DNA of 53,180 nucleotides from a virus: positions 1 through 53,180 of the IMG/VR virus record IMGVR_UViG_3300025122_003952. The stretch is one strand, 5' to 3'. Shown here piece by piece: positions 7,308-14,879 of the stretch. The notes beneath the pieces are model-generated. The model was not told the origin of the DNA and did no database searches. It saw only the letters and a program-made list of their open reading frames with translations. Made by a program: the position numbers and the translations under genes. Position 1 is the first letter of the stretch. Each line of letters starts with the position of its first letter.

Positions 7308-8331
7308 TGAACGATATTTATCTATTCTTGAAGAAATAAAGAAACACGGCGGCGATGTAGATGTAGGCAAGCCAAATGATAAGGTATTGATAATAGATGG
7401 CCTGAATACTTTTATACGAGTATTCAGTGTTATACCAACTACCAATGATGATGGAGTTCATGTTGGTGGAATAGTTGGTTTTCTCAAATCAATCGGTTAC
7501 TCTATAAAGATGCTTGGACCCACCCGTTGTATTGTTATTTTTGACGGTAAAGGTGGTTCTACTCGTCGCCGAAAAATTTATCCAGAATATAAGCAAAAAC
7601 GAAAAACTAAAGTTCGTTTGAATAGATCATATGATTTTAGTTCTATGGAAGACGAACGCCATTCTATGTTAATGCAGTTGAGTAGATGTGTGGAATACCT
7701 TGAAAAATTGCCTCTAACAGTCTTGTCGGTAGACAGCGTAGAAGCTGACGATGTTATTGCGTATATTACAGAACAAGTGCTCACAGAGAGTAAGGTTACA
7801 ATAATGTCTACCGATAAAGATTTTTTACAACTCGTTGATGATCGAGTTTCAGTTTGGAGTCCAACCAAGAAAAAGTTATATACTCCAGAAAGTGTAAAAG
7901 AAGAATACGAAATTGCATCGTCTAATTTTATTATGTATAGAGTTTTAGATGGTGATAAGTCGGATAATATTTCTGGGATAAAGGGATTTGGATTAAAAAC
8001 CATTATTAAAAAATTTCCACTTCTTTTAGAAAACAAAGAGATAGATATAGATGAGTTAAAAGATTATGCAAGAAATAACGAGGTTGTACTTGAAGACGAT
8101 GTTATAAATAGAAATTATAAATTAATGCAACTGAAAGAAGTTGATATATCAGCCAATGCAAAACTAAAAATTAGCACAAATGTTAATAAATCAATACCAC
8201 CAACTGCCAAGATGCAATTTGAAAAAATGTTTATCGAGGATAGATTATTTTCTACATTTCCAAATCTTAATAGTTGGTTATTGACAACTTGGACTCAGTT
8301 GAATAGATACGCTGAAATGACAAATGGGTAG
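7300..8331 (+). CDS. rnh: 5'-3' exonuclease / RNase H of the FEN family
   Basis: 343 residues from ATG 7300, which has AGGAG four bases upstream; the open frame extends further left inside uvsX but that start is not supported. It is expected to remove RNA primers and flaps during lagging-strand synthesis, as T4 RNase H does. Acidic metal-binding residues appear in order: LIIDGLNTF (about 27), IVIFDGKGG (about 86), SVEADDVIAY (about 148), MSTDKDFLQL (about 170) and LDGDKSDNISG (about 219), then the helix-hairpin-helix KGFGLKTI. Length fits the family (T4: 305). It overlaps the next small gene by eight bases. Confidence 0.88.
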   Translation: MSNERYLSILEEIKKHGGDVDVGKPNDKVLIIDGLNTFIRVFSVIPTTNDDGVHVGGIVGFLKSIGYSIKMLGPTRCIVIFDGKGGSTRRRKIYPEYKQKRKTKVRLNRSYDFSSMEDERHSMLMQLSRCVEYLEKLPLTVLSVDSVEADDVIAYITEQVLTESKVTIMSTDKDFLQLVDDRVSVWSPTKKKLYTPESVKEEYEIASSNFIMYRVLDGDKSDNISGIKGFGLKTIIKKFPLLLENKEIDIDELKDYARNNEVVLEDDVINRNYKLMQLKEVDISANAKLKISTNVNKSIPPTAKMQFEKMFIEDRLFSTFPNLNSWLLTTWTQLNRYAEMTNG

Positions 8332-8503
8332 AAAACGAAAATATTTTACAGAAGAAGAACAACAAGATGCTCAAAGGAGATGGCAGATGGAGCATTATGA
8401 ACGCAACAAAGAAAAAATTCTGAGGAAAGCCCGAGACCGATATAGACAGAGGAAGTTGAAGGAGACACGGGAAAAAAATAGAAAAGAATTATATGGAGAG
8501 TAA
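8324..8503 (+). CDS. Small highly basic protein of unknown function
   Basis: 59 residues from ATG 8324, overlapping the end of the exonuclease gene. It fills the gap to the helicase gene. The composition is almost entirely Arg, Lys, Glu and Gln (starts MGRKRKYFTEEEQQ; later RKARDRYRQRKLKE), predicted as one long charged helix. Such short basic helices occur in phage DNA-binding proteins and next to nuclease domains, but no function can be assigned. Its position between exonuclease and helicase suggests a nucleic-acid role. Confidence 0.6.
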   Translation: MGRKRKYFTEEEQQDAQRRWQMEHYERNKEKILRKARDRYRQRKLKETREKNRKELYGE

Positions 8504-8512
8504 ATTTATACT

Positions 8513-9871
8513 ATGAGTGAGAATTTAACTAGCTTTGGTCCTACTTTTCAAATGAAAGTTATAGCTTCTCTATTAGAAGATCCTGTTTTTACACAAACAG
8601 TATTAGATATTTTAAAGCCAATATACTTTGAGTCAGATGCCAATAGATGGATAGTAGATACAATCGTTTCGTATTTTATGGAATATAAAACCAATGCTAC
8701 ATTGGAAGTATTGAAAGTTAAGATAGATGAAATTGAAAATGATATATTGAAAGCGGGAGTTGTAGAAAATCTGAAGGAAGCTTGGCGAAATATTGAATCT
8801 CCTGACTTAGAGTTCATAAAAGAAGAAACTCTCAATTTTTGTAAGAACCAGGTCTTGAAAAATGCCATTGTACAGTCAGTTGACTTATTGGAAATTAAGG
8901 ATTATGATGGAATCAAAAAATTGATAGATGACGCGATGAGATCTGGTGCAGAAAGAAATTTAGGACACGATTATATTATTGGAATAGAAGAAAGACTTAC
9001 TAAAAATGCAAGGGAAACTATAAAGTCGCCGTGGGATGTTGTAAATGAAATTATGGATGGTGGATTAGGTACAGGAGAATTGGGAGTTATTGTTGCACCA
9101 GCGGGAATTGGTAAAACTTGGTGTTTACAGTCTATTGCGGCAGGGGCAGTTAGAGATGGATTGTCAGTAATCCATTATACATTAGAATTGAATCAGGCTT
9201 ATGTTGGATTACGATATGATACTGTTTTTAGTGGAGTTACTACTACTAATATAAAATTTCATAAAGAAAAAGTTGAAAAAATAATAAGTGAGTTGGAAGG
9301 AAAATTGTTAATAAAATATTATCCAACAAAATCAGCTTCAGTTCAGACTCTTTCATCTCATCTTAAACAATCAGAAATACAAGGAATTAAACCTGATTTA
9401 GTAATAGTAGATTATGCAGATATTTTGGTTGGAGTGGGAAGTGAAAGGAGATTTGTTTTAGAAAATGTATATGAGGAGTTAAGAGGACTGGCTGGTGAGT
9501 TTGACGTTCCAATTTGGACAGCATCACAAGCCAACAGAAGTGCACTTGAGGAACATATTATAGATGCAACAAAAGTTGCTGAGGCTTACGCAAAAGTTAT
9601 GATTGCAGATTTTGTAATGAGTATGAGTAGGAAAGTTGAAGATAAAATTTCGAATACAGGCAGGTTTCATGTGATTAAAAATCGGTTTGGACCAGATGGA
9701 ATTACATTTCCATCTACAGTTAATACTAATATAGGTAATATTCAAGTTTATGAAGAGACTACTAAAGGTGGAAAGATAGCACAAGGTAAAATGGACAATT
9801 CAAAAGAATATGAAAGAAAAATGTTATCAAAAAAATATGATGATATGAATAAAGTTGATGGATTTGAGTAA
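8513..9871 (+). CDS. 41: Replicative DNA helicase, gp41/DnaB-like
   Basis: 452 residues. A hexameric 5'-3' helicase that unwinds the fork ahead of the polymerase. The N-terminal helical domain (about 1-150) is followed by a RecA-fold motor: Walker A APAGIGKTW near residues 195-203, HYTLELNQAYVGLR near 222, Walker B LVIVDYADIL near 294-303 and TASQANRSALE near 337. This order matches DnaB-like helicases; length is close to T4 gp41 (475). A GGAGAG lies 12 bases before the ATG. No primase is found in this window. Confidence 0.88.
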   Translation: MSENLTSFGPTFQMKVIASLLEDPVFTQTVLDILKPIYFESDANRWIVDTIVSYFMEYKTNATLEVLKVKIDEIENDILKAGVVENLKEAWRNIESPDLEFIKEETLNFCKNQVLKNAIVQSVDLLEIKDYDGIKKLIDDAMRSGAERNLGHDYIIGIEERLTKNARETIKSPWDVVNEIMDGGLGTGELGVIVAPAGIGKTWCLQSIAAGAVRDGLSVIHYTLELNQAYVGLRYDTVFSGVTTTNIKFHKEKVEKIISELEGKLLIKYYPTKSASVQTLSSHLKQSEIQGIKPDLVIVDYADILVGVGSERRFVLENVYEELRGLAGEFDVPIWTASQANRSALEEHIIDATKVAEAYAKVMIADFVMSMSRKVEDKISNTGRFHVIKNRFGPDGITFPSTVNTNIGNIQVYEETTKGGKIAQGKMDNSKEYERKMLSKKYDDMNKVDGFE

Positions 9872-9956
9872 TAGAATGCAATATATATTATACTTATGGA
9901 TGTATTGGAATGAATGTTGTACTAAAATTAATTTTATTTGAAGAGGGATAGTTTAT
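9872..9956 (+). promoter_or_regulatory. Intergenic leader with AT-box before the reductase gene
   Basis: 85 bases between helicase and ribonucleotide reductase. ATATATATTATACTTATGG begins near 9881 and resembles the AT-rich boxes seen before other transcription-unit starts here. GAAGAGGGA, about seven bases before the ATG at 9957, is the ribosome site. A promoter is plausible but unproven. Confidence 0.3.
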
Positions 9957-11924
9957 ATGGAAAAATTCAAGTTATCAGATAATTTCATAGATAAATACAA
10001 GCGAAAAAGACCCCCATTTGGATTTAACGGACTCGGAGAATTAGTTTATATGAGAACTTATTCTCGCATCAAGGAAGATGGAAAAAACGAGCAATGGTGG
10101 GAAACTGTTCAAAGGGTTGTAGAGGGCACTTACTCAATGCAAATGAATTGGATTGATTCTCATCAACTTGGTTGGAATCCTTGGCAAGCACAGCGGTCAG
10201 CTCAAGAAATGTATGATAAGATATTCAATATGAAGTTTTTACCACCCGGCCGAGGTCTTTGGGCAATGGGAACTCCACTTACAGAAGAAAAAGGTCTTTA
10301 TGCAGCACTGAACAATTGTGCATTTGTATCCACATCTACTATTAAAGACGATTATGCAAAACCATTTTGTTTTTTGATGGACGCATCAATGTTGGGGGTA
10401 GGAGTTGGGTTTGATACAAAAGGTGCAAATCAAATCCTAATTAAAGGCCCCAATAAAAATAGAAATTCAGAATTATATGTAATTCCAGACACTCGGGAGG
10501 GTTGGATAGAATCTTTAAGGTTATTGTTAGAGAGTTATTTTCATGGAACATCACCTATAAAGTTTAATTATAATAAAATAAGAAAAGAGGGAGAACCAAT
10601 TAAAGGTTTTGGTGGTCTTTCAAGTGGCCACAAACCATTAGAAGAGTCACACACAGGTATAAGAAAGGTTCTTGATGAAAACGTTGGATCTCCAATTAGT
10701 TCTACGGTTATTGTTGATATTATGAATCTTGTAGGTAAATGTGTAGTTGCGGGCAATGTTCGTAGAACAGCAGAGATTGTATTTGGTGATCCAAGTGATG
10801 AAGAGTATCTAAATCTCAAAAACTATAAAAAGAATCCACATAGAGAACAATATGGTTGGACTTCTAATAATTCAGTATTTGCAGAACTTGGAATGGATTA
10901 TACAGAGTCTTGTAAAAGAATTACAGACAACGGTGAACCTGGGTTTGCATGGTTAGAAAATATGAGAAGTTATGGTAGAATGTGTGATGAACCAAATGGT
11001 TATGATACACGAGCAGCAGGTGGCAATCCGTGTTTAGAACAGACATTAGAGTCATATGAGTTATGTTGTCTTGTAGAAACATTTCCGTTTCGTCATGAAA
11101 ATTTGGAAGAGTTTAAAAGAACACTTAAATATGCCTATTTGTATGCTAAGACAGTAACACTCGGAAAGACTCATTGGCCAGAAACTAATCGTGTTATGTT
11201 AAGAAATCGTAGAATTGGTTGTAGTGTTAGTGGTATTGCACAATTTATAACTTACAAAGGAATAGATGAACTGAAAACGTGGTTAATGGATGGATATAAT
11301 GTAATTCAAGATTGGGACAAGGTTTATAGTGAGTGGTTCGCAACCCCCCGTTCTATTAAGACTACTTCCGTAAAACCAAGTGGTACTGTTTCACTATTAG
11401 CAGGTGCTACTCCAGGACTACATTATCCAGAAAGTAGATTATATATTAGACGAATAAGATTATCAAAATACAGTCCTTTACTTAAACCACTTGAGGCCTC
11501 TGGATATAAGATAGAACCAGCATTTGGTTCAGAGGATACTACGGTAGTGGTGGAAGTTCCAGTCGATGTTGGTAAAGGAATAAGAACTTCTAAGGAATTA
11601 TCAGTATGGGAACAATTTAGTTTGGCAGCTTTTATGCAAAAGTATTGGGCAGACAATCAAGTTAGTTGTACTGTTACTTTTGATCCAGAAACAGAGAAAA
11701 GAGACTTGTCTCATGTTTTGGATATTTATCAGTATCAATTAAAGGGGATTTCTCTATTACCGAGAAGGAATGGAGGGGCTTATGCACAAATGCCATATGA
11801 AGAAGTGGACAAGAAAAAATATGACACGATGATGTCAAAACTTAAATATTTATCTTTTAGACAGATTAAGGGAAGTGAGGCAGTGGTTGAAAAATTTTGT
11901 AATAATGATGTATGTGAAATTTAG
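9957..11924 (+). CDS. nrdJ: Adenosylcobalamin-dependent (class II) ribonucleotide reductase, monomeric type
   Basis: 655 residues. It converts ribonucleotides (triphosphates in the Lactobacillus-type enzyme) to deoxyribonucleotides for phage DNA synthesis, using coenzyme B12 to make the active thiyl radical. Key residues are all visible and correctly spaced: Cys121 in NNCAFVST, the radical Cys359 and Glu361 in GNPCLEQ, Cys370 (the redox partner eleven residues on), and the C-terminal pair Cys648/Cys653 in FCNNDVCEI, matching the C-x4-C tail of the Lactobacillus leichmannii enzyme. It therefore appears intact. It depends on host cobalamin; no B12 synthesis gene is in the window, but an outer-membrane TonB-dependent receptor gene is immediately downstream. 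Confidence 0.9.
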   Translation: MEKFKLSDNFIDKYKRKRPPFGFNGLGELVYMRTYSRIKEDGKNEQWWETVQRVVEGTYSMQMNWIDSHQLGWNPWQAQRSAQEMYDKIFNMKFLPPGRGLWAMGTPLTEEKGLYAALNNCAFVSTSTIKDDYAKPFCFLMDASMLGVGVGFDTKGANQILIKGPNKNRNSELYVIPDTREGWIESLRLLLESYFHGTSPIKFNYNKIRKEGEPIKGFGGLSSGHKPLEESHTGIRKVLDENVGSPISSTVIVDIMNLVGKCVVAGNVRRTAEIVFGDPSDEEYLNLKNYKKNPHREQYGWTSNNSVFAELGMDYTESCKRITDNGEPGFAWLENMRSYGRMCDEPNGYDTRAAGGNPCLEQTLESYELCCLVETFPFRHENLEEFKRTLKYAYLYAKTVTLGKTHWPETNRVMLRNRRIGCSVSGIAQFITYKGIDELKTWLMDGYNVIQDWDKVYSEWFATPRSIKTTSVKPSGTVSLLAGATPGLHYPESRLYIRRIRLSKYSPLLKPLEASGYKIEPAFGSEDTTVVVEVPVDVGKGIRTSKELSVWEQFSLAAFMQKYWADNQVSCTVTFDPETEKRDLSHVLDIYQYQLKGISLLPRRNGGAYAQMPYEEVDKKKYDTMMSKLKYLSFRQIKGSEAVVEKFCNNDVCEI

Positions 11925-11939
11925 AAATATCGTGGGAAA

Positions 11940-11975
11940 AACAGGCAGTTGACGCACCTGTTGAAAAATGCGTCA
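11940..11975 (+). promoter_or_regulatory. H-type RNA pseudoknot in the leader of the TonB-dependent receptor
   Basis: Stem 1 is AACAGG (11940-11945) with CCTGTT (11957-11962). Stem 2 is TGACGCA (11950-11956) with TGCGTCA (11969-11975). Loop 1 is CAGT, there is no spacer between stems, and loop 3 is GAAAAA. All 13 pairs are perfect Watson-Crick, and loop lengths suit coaxial stacking with an A-rich third strand, as in preQ1-type riboswitches and the T-even gene 32 pseudoknot. The Shine-Dalgarno AAGGAG (11992-11997) starts 17 bases downstream. A competing hairpin TTGAAA/TTTCAA (11961-11981) could switch with it. No T-run follows, so it is not a terminator. Confidence 0.6.
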
Positions 11976-12003
11976 TTTCAATAAAACAATGAAGGAGACG
12001 ATT

Positions 12004-14796
12004 ATGAAGAATCGTAACTTAATTTCTACATTGGCGGTGTTTTTTATGCCGATTGTTCTTTGGGGACAATCAGTTGCGGGAACAGTTACCGATGCAGAAA
12101 CGAGTAAACCCCTAGTTGGAGCTAATGTTGTAGTAGAAGGAACTGATTTGGGTGCCGCTGCAGACGCAGATGGTGCTTATTCTATCAAGGTAGATGCAGG
12201 TTCTTATACACTTACAGCTTCTTCAATTGGATATGCATCTCTTTCAGTAGAGGTTGATGTAGCGGAGGGGAAAGCGGTAAGTGCCGTAGACTTCTCCCTT
12301 TCAGTATCTGCATTAGAGATGTCTGCACTTGAGGTTTTGGCTTCGAGGGCAGATGAAAAAACACCTGTTGCTTATACTACGGTAGGAAAGGAAGAGATTG
12401 AATTTCGTCTTGGTTCACAAGACTTACCAATGTCTCTTAATCTTACTCCGAGTGTATATGCAACTCAACAGGGTGGTGGAGCAGGAGATGCACGTATCAA
12501 TGTTCGTGGGTTTAACCAACGGAATATTGCGGTAATGATTAACGGAGTTCCACAGAATGATATGGAAAATGGTTGGGTCTATTGGTCTAACTGGGATGGT
12601 GTAGCAGATGTTGCACAATCCATCCAGATGCAACGTGGATTAAGTGCTGTTAATTTAGCTGCACCTTCTATTGGTGGAACTATGAACATCATAACAGATC
12701 CTGCTGCTCTTGAAAAGGGTGGTAAATACAAACAGGAAGTTGGAGCAGGTGGATTCCTGAAATCAACTTTCAATTACAACACTGGGTTGGTAGCGGACAA
12801 GTTCGCTTTCAGTTTTACTGGTGTTAGAAAGACAGGTGATGGTGTCATAGACAAGACGTGGACAGATGCTTGGGCATATTACTTTGGTGCAAGTTACGCA
12901 CTGAATGAAAAGAACCGATTCGAATTATATGCAGTCGGTGCACCACAACGTCATGGTCAGAATCTATACAAACAGAATCTTGGCGCATACGATGCCGAGT
13001 TTGCTGAAAGTGTAGAAGGATATGACGCTACAGCTCTTGGTGAAGATGGTCAGTTCAAAGATGTTGGACGAACATTTAACCAGAACTGGTCACCAATTGA
13101 CCCGTCTTATGAGGGTAAACAATATTGGTATATGTATGGAGCCAATACAGTTGCTAGACACGATCCTAACTATCTAAATGAAAGAGAGAACTTCTTTCAC
13201 AAACCATTGGTTAACCTTAACCATTTCTTAACTATCAATGACAAAACAAGACTGAGTTCAGTCTTTTATTGGAGTGGTGGTTCAGGAGGTGGAACTGGTA
13301 CTTATGGTAGGATTCCTACCTTAGATGCTGATGGTAACTTAGGTGATGATGATTATAAGTTCTATTATGGTCGTGGTCCCTGGACTCGTGATTGGAATGC
13401 TCTTGTTGCTATGAACTCTGGCACAGATTCAGTAGTATATGTTGATAAGAGAGCTATTAGTAGAGAATCTGGTCAATCAGTAGGTATTTTGAGGAACAGT
13501 ATTAATCGTCAAAATACGATTGGTGTTATTTCTAAACTCAACTTAGATTTAAGTGATGCACTTAAATTACAGGCGGGTATAGATTGGCGTACTGCAGGTA
13601 TAGAACATGCACGTGAAGTTCGTGATTTACTTGGTGGTGATTTCTATGTGGATTTTGCTGATGATAATGCACCTGATGGTAAAAATGTTGAGTTAGGTGA
13701 TATTATTGCTTATCACAATGAAACTACAGTTGATTGGTTAGGTGGATTCTTACAAGGATCATATTCCTCAGGTCCACTTTCAGCATATGGTATGGGTGGA
13801 GTATCGAGCATTGCTTATACTTACCAAGACCATTTCACTGTTGCAGATGAAGTTATAGATCACGGTGATCCTATTATTACTACTCAGTTCAAAGGTGGAG
13901 CAATGTATGATGTTGCAGATAACGTTAGTGTTTTCGGTAACTTCGGTATTGTGGAAAAACCACCTATTATGGATAACGTGATTTACTTTGATGGAACAGT
14001 TGCTTCAGACCCGGCAAATGAACAGTTTGTCAGTTCAGAAGCTGGAGTGAATTACAGTGCTAGAAATCTGGCAGTTAAAGTCAGTGCATACAATACAGAT
14101 TGGAAAGATAGAAACCTTACCAAAGCTGTAACGAGTGGACAAGGTAGTTCAGGTGATACTGATGTTATCTTCTTATCTGGTATAAACCAGAATCATAAAG
14201 GTGTTGAAGTAGAGGCATCTACTAATGTTACCAATATGGTTCGTTTGGATGCCGCAGTAAGTCTTGGAAACTGGACTTTTGTTGGTGATGCAGATGGTAA
14301 TTATCAGGAAGATGAGTATAATGAACAAGGTCAGGTTGTTGGACAGACAACCACTCCATATTCTTACGCACTTGATGGTTTGTTTGTAGGTGATATGCCT
14401 CAGACAGCTTATGTTGTAGGTGTTACAGTAACACCAATAAAAGGACTTAGATTGCAATCTTCGTTCAATGTGTATGATGACAATTATGCAGATTGGAGTC
14501 CTAATGCAAGAGAGTATGATGGTTCAGACGCAGACGCTGATAGAGAACAAGTATGGCAGGCACCTGGATTTTCTAGGATGGACTTACATGCTACATACGA
14601 TTTGCCAAAAATCGGTGGGTTGAATCTACAGGCATTTGCTCATATGTTTAACGCATTAGATGCTGTATATGTGCAGGATGCAGTAGATCACAGTCAATAC
14701 AATAGTTACGGAGATAAAACTCACGCAGCTCATAACGCAGAAGTATTTCTTGGAATACCAAGATACTTTAATGCAGGTATTACTGTAAATTTCTAA
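12004..14796 (+). CDS. TonB-dependent outer-membrane receptor with carboxypeptidase-like regulatory domain
   Basis: 930 residues from ATG 12004, set by AAGGAG six bases upstream. Signal peptide at residues 1-22 (ends VLWGQ). Residues about 24-105 form a carboxypeptidase-D-like regulatory fold (VAGTVTDAETSKPLVGANV, then GAYSIKVDAGSYTLTASSIGY). The plug domain is about 115-235 (INVRGFNQRNIAVMINGVPQ, GLSAVNLAAPSIGGTMNI). The rest is a long beta-barrel ending in the C-terminal strand FNAGITVNF. Such receptors import large nutrients (siderophores, cobalamin, glycans) with TonB energy. The gene looks intact. It is visibly richer in G+C than its neighbours, interrupts the replication genes and has its own terminator, all signs of acquisition from a host. 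The substrate cannot be read from sequence. No SusD-like partner is present. Confidence 0.92.
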   Translation: MKNRNLISTLAVFFMPIVLWGQSVAGTVTDAETSKPLVGANVVVEGTDLGAAADADGAYSIKVDAGSYTLTASSIGYASLSVEVDVAEGKAVSAVDFSLSVSALEMSALEVLASRADEKTPVAYTTVGKEEIEFRLGSQDLPMSLNLTPSVYATQQGGGAGDARINVRGFNQRNIAVMINGVPQNDMENGWVYWSNWDGVADVAQSIQMQRGLSAVNLAAPSIGGTMNIITDPAALEKGGKYKQEVGAGGFLKSTFNYNTGLVADKFAFSFTGVRKTGDGVIDKTWTDAWAYYFGASYALNEKNRFELYAVGAPQRHGQNLYKQNLGAYDAEFAESVEGYDATALGEDGQFKDVGRTFNQNWSPIDPSYEGKQYWYMYGANTVARHDPNYLNERENFFHKPLVNLNHFLTINDKTRLSSVFYWSGGSGGGTGTYGRIPTLDADGNLGDDDYKFYYGRGPWTRDWNALVAMNSGTDSVVYVDKRAISRESGQSVGILRNSINRQNTIGVISKLNLDLSDALKLQAGIDWRTAGIEHAREVRDLLGGDFYVDFADDNAPDGKNVELGDIIAYHNETTVDWLGGFLQGSYSSGPLSAYGMGGVSSIAYTYQDHFTVADEVIDHGDPIITTQFKGGAMYDVADNVSVFGNFGIVEKPPIMDNVIYFDGTVASDPANEQFVSSEAGVNYSARNLAVKVSAYNTDWKDRNLTKAVTSGQGSSGDTDVIFLSGINQNHKGVEVEASTNVTNMVRLDAAVSLGNWTFVGDADGNYQEDEYNEQGQVVGQTTTPYSYALDGLFVGDMPQTAYVVGVTVTPIKGLRLQSSFNVYDDNYADWSPNAREYDGSDADADREQVWQAPGFSRMDLHATYDLPKIGGLNLQAFAHMFNALDAVYVQDAVDHSQYNSYGDKTHAAHNAEVFLGIPRYFNAGITVNF

Positions 14797-14807
14797 CAAG
14801 CAAAAAG

Positions 14808-14859
14808 AAATGAAATGTAACAGGGGAAGTAGAAATATTTCCCCTGTGTTTCATTTTTT
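14808..14859 (+). terminator. Intrinsic terminator after the TonB-dependent receptor
   Basis: Outer stem AAATGAAA (14808-14815) with TTTCATTT (14849-14856), inner stem ACAGGGGAA (14820-14828) with TTCCCCTGT (14839-14847), loop GTAGAAATAT, then TTTTTT (14854-14859). A strong Rho-independent terminator that isolates the receptor gene from the DNA polymerase gene. Confidence 0.9.
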
Positions 14860-14879
14860 AATCTATATTTAGGTTATAG

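Noticed and set aside
11950-11981. Second H-type pseudoknot using TGACGCA/TGCGTCA and TTGAAA/TTTCAA
   Set aside because: The loop that must cross the 7-bp stem would have zero bases, which is not physically possible; these stems can only compete with each other.
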